A stretch of 64,000 nucleotides of DNA from Geobacillus thermocatenulatus (lineage in GTDB: Bacteria; Bacillota; Bacilli; Bacillales; Anoxybacillaceae): the NCBI RefSeq assembly GCF_002217655.1, contig NZ_NEWK01000002.1, positions 1,303,164 to 1,367,163 on the forward strand. The letters are read 5' to 3'. The translations under genes and the position numbers were made by a program. The notes under the pieces are model-generated. The model saw only the letters and a program-made list of their open reading frames with translations, was not told where the DNA came from and did not search any database. Shown one piece after another: positions 62,344 to 64,000 of the stretch. Position 1 is the first letter of the stretch; each line of letters begins with the position of its first letter.

Positions 62344-62530
62344 CTTGCCATTCCCCCTTTCCATGCAAAATAAAACCGCCGCCTTCCGGACAAGAGGACA
62401 CACTCGCCCCCTGTCAGCGAAAAGCGGCGGTAGTTTGCGCCCAGCATGTCTGCAGCGAAACCAACGCACATCTGTTTCCGAAACCTGCCTGCCAAGCGGC
62501 AAAACCGTTTAGCCGGCAAGGCTTCCACTA
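62344..62530 (-). promoter_or_regulatory. fdhD leader with attenuator-like hairpin
   Basis: On the minus strand ACCGCCGC (near 62425) pairs with GCGGCGGT (near 62370) and is followed by TTTTATTTT, ending about 10 bases before the fdhD ribosome binding site. About 100 bases of structured, GC-rich leader precede it. This is the layout of a transcription attenuator or riboswitch; I could not match it to a known class. Confidence 0.5.
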
Positions 62531-62604
62531 TTTTCATCGTGCTAACTATTCATAAGCATACCACGAACAGCAGCGAAAAACAATGGTTTCCGTTCACAAA
62601 ATCG

Positions 62605-62952
62605 TCACAATTCAATCGGTTTTTCAAAAACGAAAACGGACACTGCCATATCTTCTTCCACTTTAATATCGCTGAATAAATAGAGCAGCTTTGAACCGAC
62701 AAGCTCTTCCATGCCGTCCGGCACGTGCTGGGCGTACACATCTTGGATCATTTTCGTTCTCGCCGCATGCACCATCTCCCGTCCCTCCGGCGTGCGGGCG
62801 ATAAATTTCTCCGTCGGCGTCAAATTGCCGTGCAAAATCGTAATCGCCAAATTGTCGACAAAATACGTTTTGATCCGCTCGGGCCCTTTCCCAAACAGTT
62901 GTTTGCGCACTTTGCGCACAATATCGTTGAAAGCGGCTTCTTTTTTAGACAT
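62605..62952 (-). CDS. DUF2294 domain protein
   Basis: 115 residues from ATG 62952 behind AGGAGGGG. The family core is seen as GKGPERIKTYFVDNLAITIL near residue 22 and LLYLFSDIKVEEDMAVSVFV near the C-terminus. DUF2294 genes are often found beside formate dehydrogenase or other redox genes in Bacillaceae; the function is unknown. Divergent from fdhF. Confidence 0.85.
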   Translation of the reverse strand: MSKKEAAFNDIVRKVRKQLFGKGPERIKTYFVDNLAITILHGNLTPTEKFIARTPEGREMVHAARTKMIQDVYAQHVPDGMEELVGSKLLYLFSDIKVEEDMAVSVFVFEKPIEL

Positions 62953-62997
62953 TCTCACCCCTCCTTGCAGTCAGCAGAAAAACTTCCGGCCCATCCG

Positions 62998-63026
62998 TTG
63001 TGTTCTCTGTTTCGCTGTACTATAAT
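62998..63026 (+). promoter_or_regulatory. Promoter of fdhF
   Basis: TTGTGT (62998-63003), 17 bases, TATAAT (63021-63026), about 185 bases before the fdhF start. Confidence 0.65.
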
Positions 63027-63049
63027 AAAACTATAGCAAATGTATACAT

Positions 63050-63093
63050 AGTGGAAAAATAATAAGGCAAGAAGCGGCCTTGTTATTTTTCTA
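63050..63093 (+). terminator. First hairpin of the fdhF leader
   Basis: AATAATAAGGC pairs with GCCTTGTTATT, followed by TTTTCT, about 30 bases after the predicted transcription start. Confidence 0.6.
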
Positions 63094-63146
63094 CTAAATA
63101 TAAAAAGTTTGGATTGGTTGTTTAGTATCGTGATGCTAAAGAACTA

Positions 63147-63193
63147 CTCCACCACGATGAAGCATTCGTCTCGTCGCGGGTGGAGTTTTTTAT
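63147..63193 (+). terminator. Second hairpin of the fdhF leader
   Basis: ACTCCACC pairs with GGTGGAGT around a 30-base internal part, followed by TTTTTATTTT, about 10 bases before the fdhF ribosome binding site. Confidence 0.7.
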
Positions 63194-63211
63194 TTTGACA
63201 AAGGAGGAGCG

Positions 63212-64000
63212 ATGATGGAAGCGCAAATGGTGACGGTCACCATCAATGGGCACGCGTACCGCGCCAAAGCAGGCATGACGATTTTGGAAGTCGTCAATGA
63301 GCACGGCATCCCGCATCCGCAAGTTTGCTATACACCGGAGCTTGGCGCCATTCAGACATGCGACACGTGCATCGCGGAGGCGGACGGAAAACTCGTGCGC
63401 GCCTGTTCGACGCTAGTGGAAGACGGCATGGTCGTCGAGCTCGGTTCACCGCGGGCGAAAGCGGCGCAAAAAGAAGCGATGGATCGCCTTTTGGAAAACC
63501 ACCTTTTATACTGTACGGTGTGCGACAACAACAACGGCAACTGCAAGCTGCACAACACGGCGGAAATGATGCAAATTGAACATCAAACATACCCGTACCG
63601 GCCGAAAGTCGACCCGTCCGAGGTGGACATGTCGCATCCGTTCTACCGCTACGACCCGAATCAATGCATCGCCTGCGGGCAATGCGTCGAGGCCTGCCAA
63701 AACTTGCAAGTGAACGAAACGCTTTCGATCGATTGGGAAGCGGAACGGCCGCGCGTCGTTTGGGACGGTGGGGTGCCGATCAACGAATCGTCGTGCGTCA
63801 GCTGCGGGCATTGCGTCACTGTCTGTCCGTGCAACGCGTTAATGGAAAAATCGATGCTCGGCGAGGCCGGATTTATGACGGGGCTGGACAAAGACGTTCT
63901 CAACCCGATGATCGAGTTTGTCAAAGAAGTGGAGCCGAATTACACCGCCATTTTCGCCGTTTCCGAAATTGAAGCGGCCATGCGCGAACAACGGATCAAA
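63212..64000 (+). CDS. fdhF: Formate dehydrogenase alpha subunit, N-terminal part
   Basis: 263 codons to the right edge; the gene continues. ATG 63212 (or the adjacent 63215, better spaced) follows AAAGGAGG. Domains so far: a [2Fe-2S] ferredoxin domain with CYTPELGAIQTCDTC and a later ACS (residues 35-70), a His/Cys [4Fe-4S] segment YCTVCDNNNGNCKLH near residue 105, and a two-cluster ferredoxin segment (CIACGQCVEACQ near 155, CVSCGHCVTVCPCNAL near 195). This is the NAD-linked or YjgC-type formate dehydrogenase layout; the molybdopterin domain lies outside the window. Confidence 0.9.
   Translation, partial: MMEAQMVTVTINGHAYRAKAGMTILEVVNEHGIPHPQVCYTPELGAIQTCDTCIAEADGKLVRACSTLVEDGMVVELGSPRAKAAQKEAMDRLLENHLLYCTVCDNNNGNCKLHNTAEMMQIEHQTYPYRPKVDPSEVDMSHPFYRYDPNQCIACGQCVEACQNLQVNETLSIDWEAERPRVVWDGGVPINESSCVSCGHCVTVCPCNALMEKSMLGEAGFMTGLDKDVLNPMIEFVKEVEPNYTAIFAVSEIEAAMREQRIK

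Overview
This window comes from a thermophilic, spore-forming Bacillaceae chromosome, very probably Geobacillus of the stearothermophilus group. The MutY protein (59064-60164) and the L-lactate dehydrogenase (42675-43628) look like the well-known G. stearothermophilus enzymes as I remember them. Sporulation genes (spoVR, prkA, yhbH, a gamma-type SASP) are present, and much of the gene order matches the B. subtilis ygaB-ygaC-ygaE-gsaB-bcp-perR-ygzB-ygxA-rrn and queG-yhbB-trmL-prkA-yhbH neighbourhoods. No database search was run; names rest on motifs, length and context.

Layout. 1-2.7 kb: end of a ketopantoate reductase-like gene, then the cstA carbon-starvation/pyruvate-type transporter with its small YbdD partner. 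3.4-5.4 kb: two riboswitch-controlled exporters, a Mn2+ (yybP-ykoY) riboswitch in front of a DUF1232-terC pair and a guanidine-I riboswitch in front of the guanidinium exporter gdx. 5.4-16.8 kb: housekeeping genes (spoVR, dedA, pgcA, CBS protein, a BdbC/thioredoxin pair, RluA-type synthase, CNNM/hemolysin-type membrane protein, zinc peptidase, aldo-keto reductase). 17-22.2 kb: complete C4-dicarboxylate system with transporter DctP, binding protein DctB and the DctS/DctR two-component pair. 22-31.3 kb: LacI-family regulator, small membrane peptides, lipoprotein, yhbH, prkA, trmL, yhbB, queG and a B3/B4 protein.

31.4-39.1 kb is the unusual part. On the minus strand, a 5S gene is followed by 21 tRNA genes. 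Embedded among them are ten full copies and two truncated copies of an 82-nt repeat. Each full copy sits directly downstream of a 5' fragment of a tRNA and upstream of the intact tRNA of the same kind. The rRNA genes are not intact: one 23S 3' fragment and two different 16S 5' fragments (each with its own rrn promoter) are joined directly to truncated insertion sequences (IS630, IS200/IS605 TnpB, and a third transposase-like start). A PemK-type toxin-antitoxin pair lies between them. Either this is an IS-driven wreck of two rRNA operons or, more likely, contigs have been joined across collapsed repeats.

39.2-64 kb: ygxA, ygzB, perR with a Per box, bcp, a K+ channel, ldh with a Rex box, a three-gene ABC-2 exporter, hemL/gsaB, an unrecognised 349-aa protein, ygaE, a five-gene peptide ABC transporter operon, ygaC, ygaB, SASP, fabL, yfhS, mutY, an OFA-type MFS transporter, and a divergent formate dehydrogenase locus (fdhD and a DUF2294 gene on one side, fdhF leaving the window on the other), whose two leaders both carry terminator-like hairpins.
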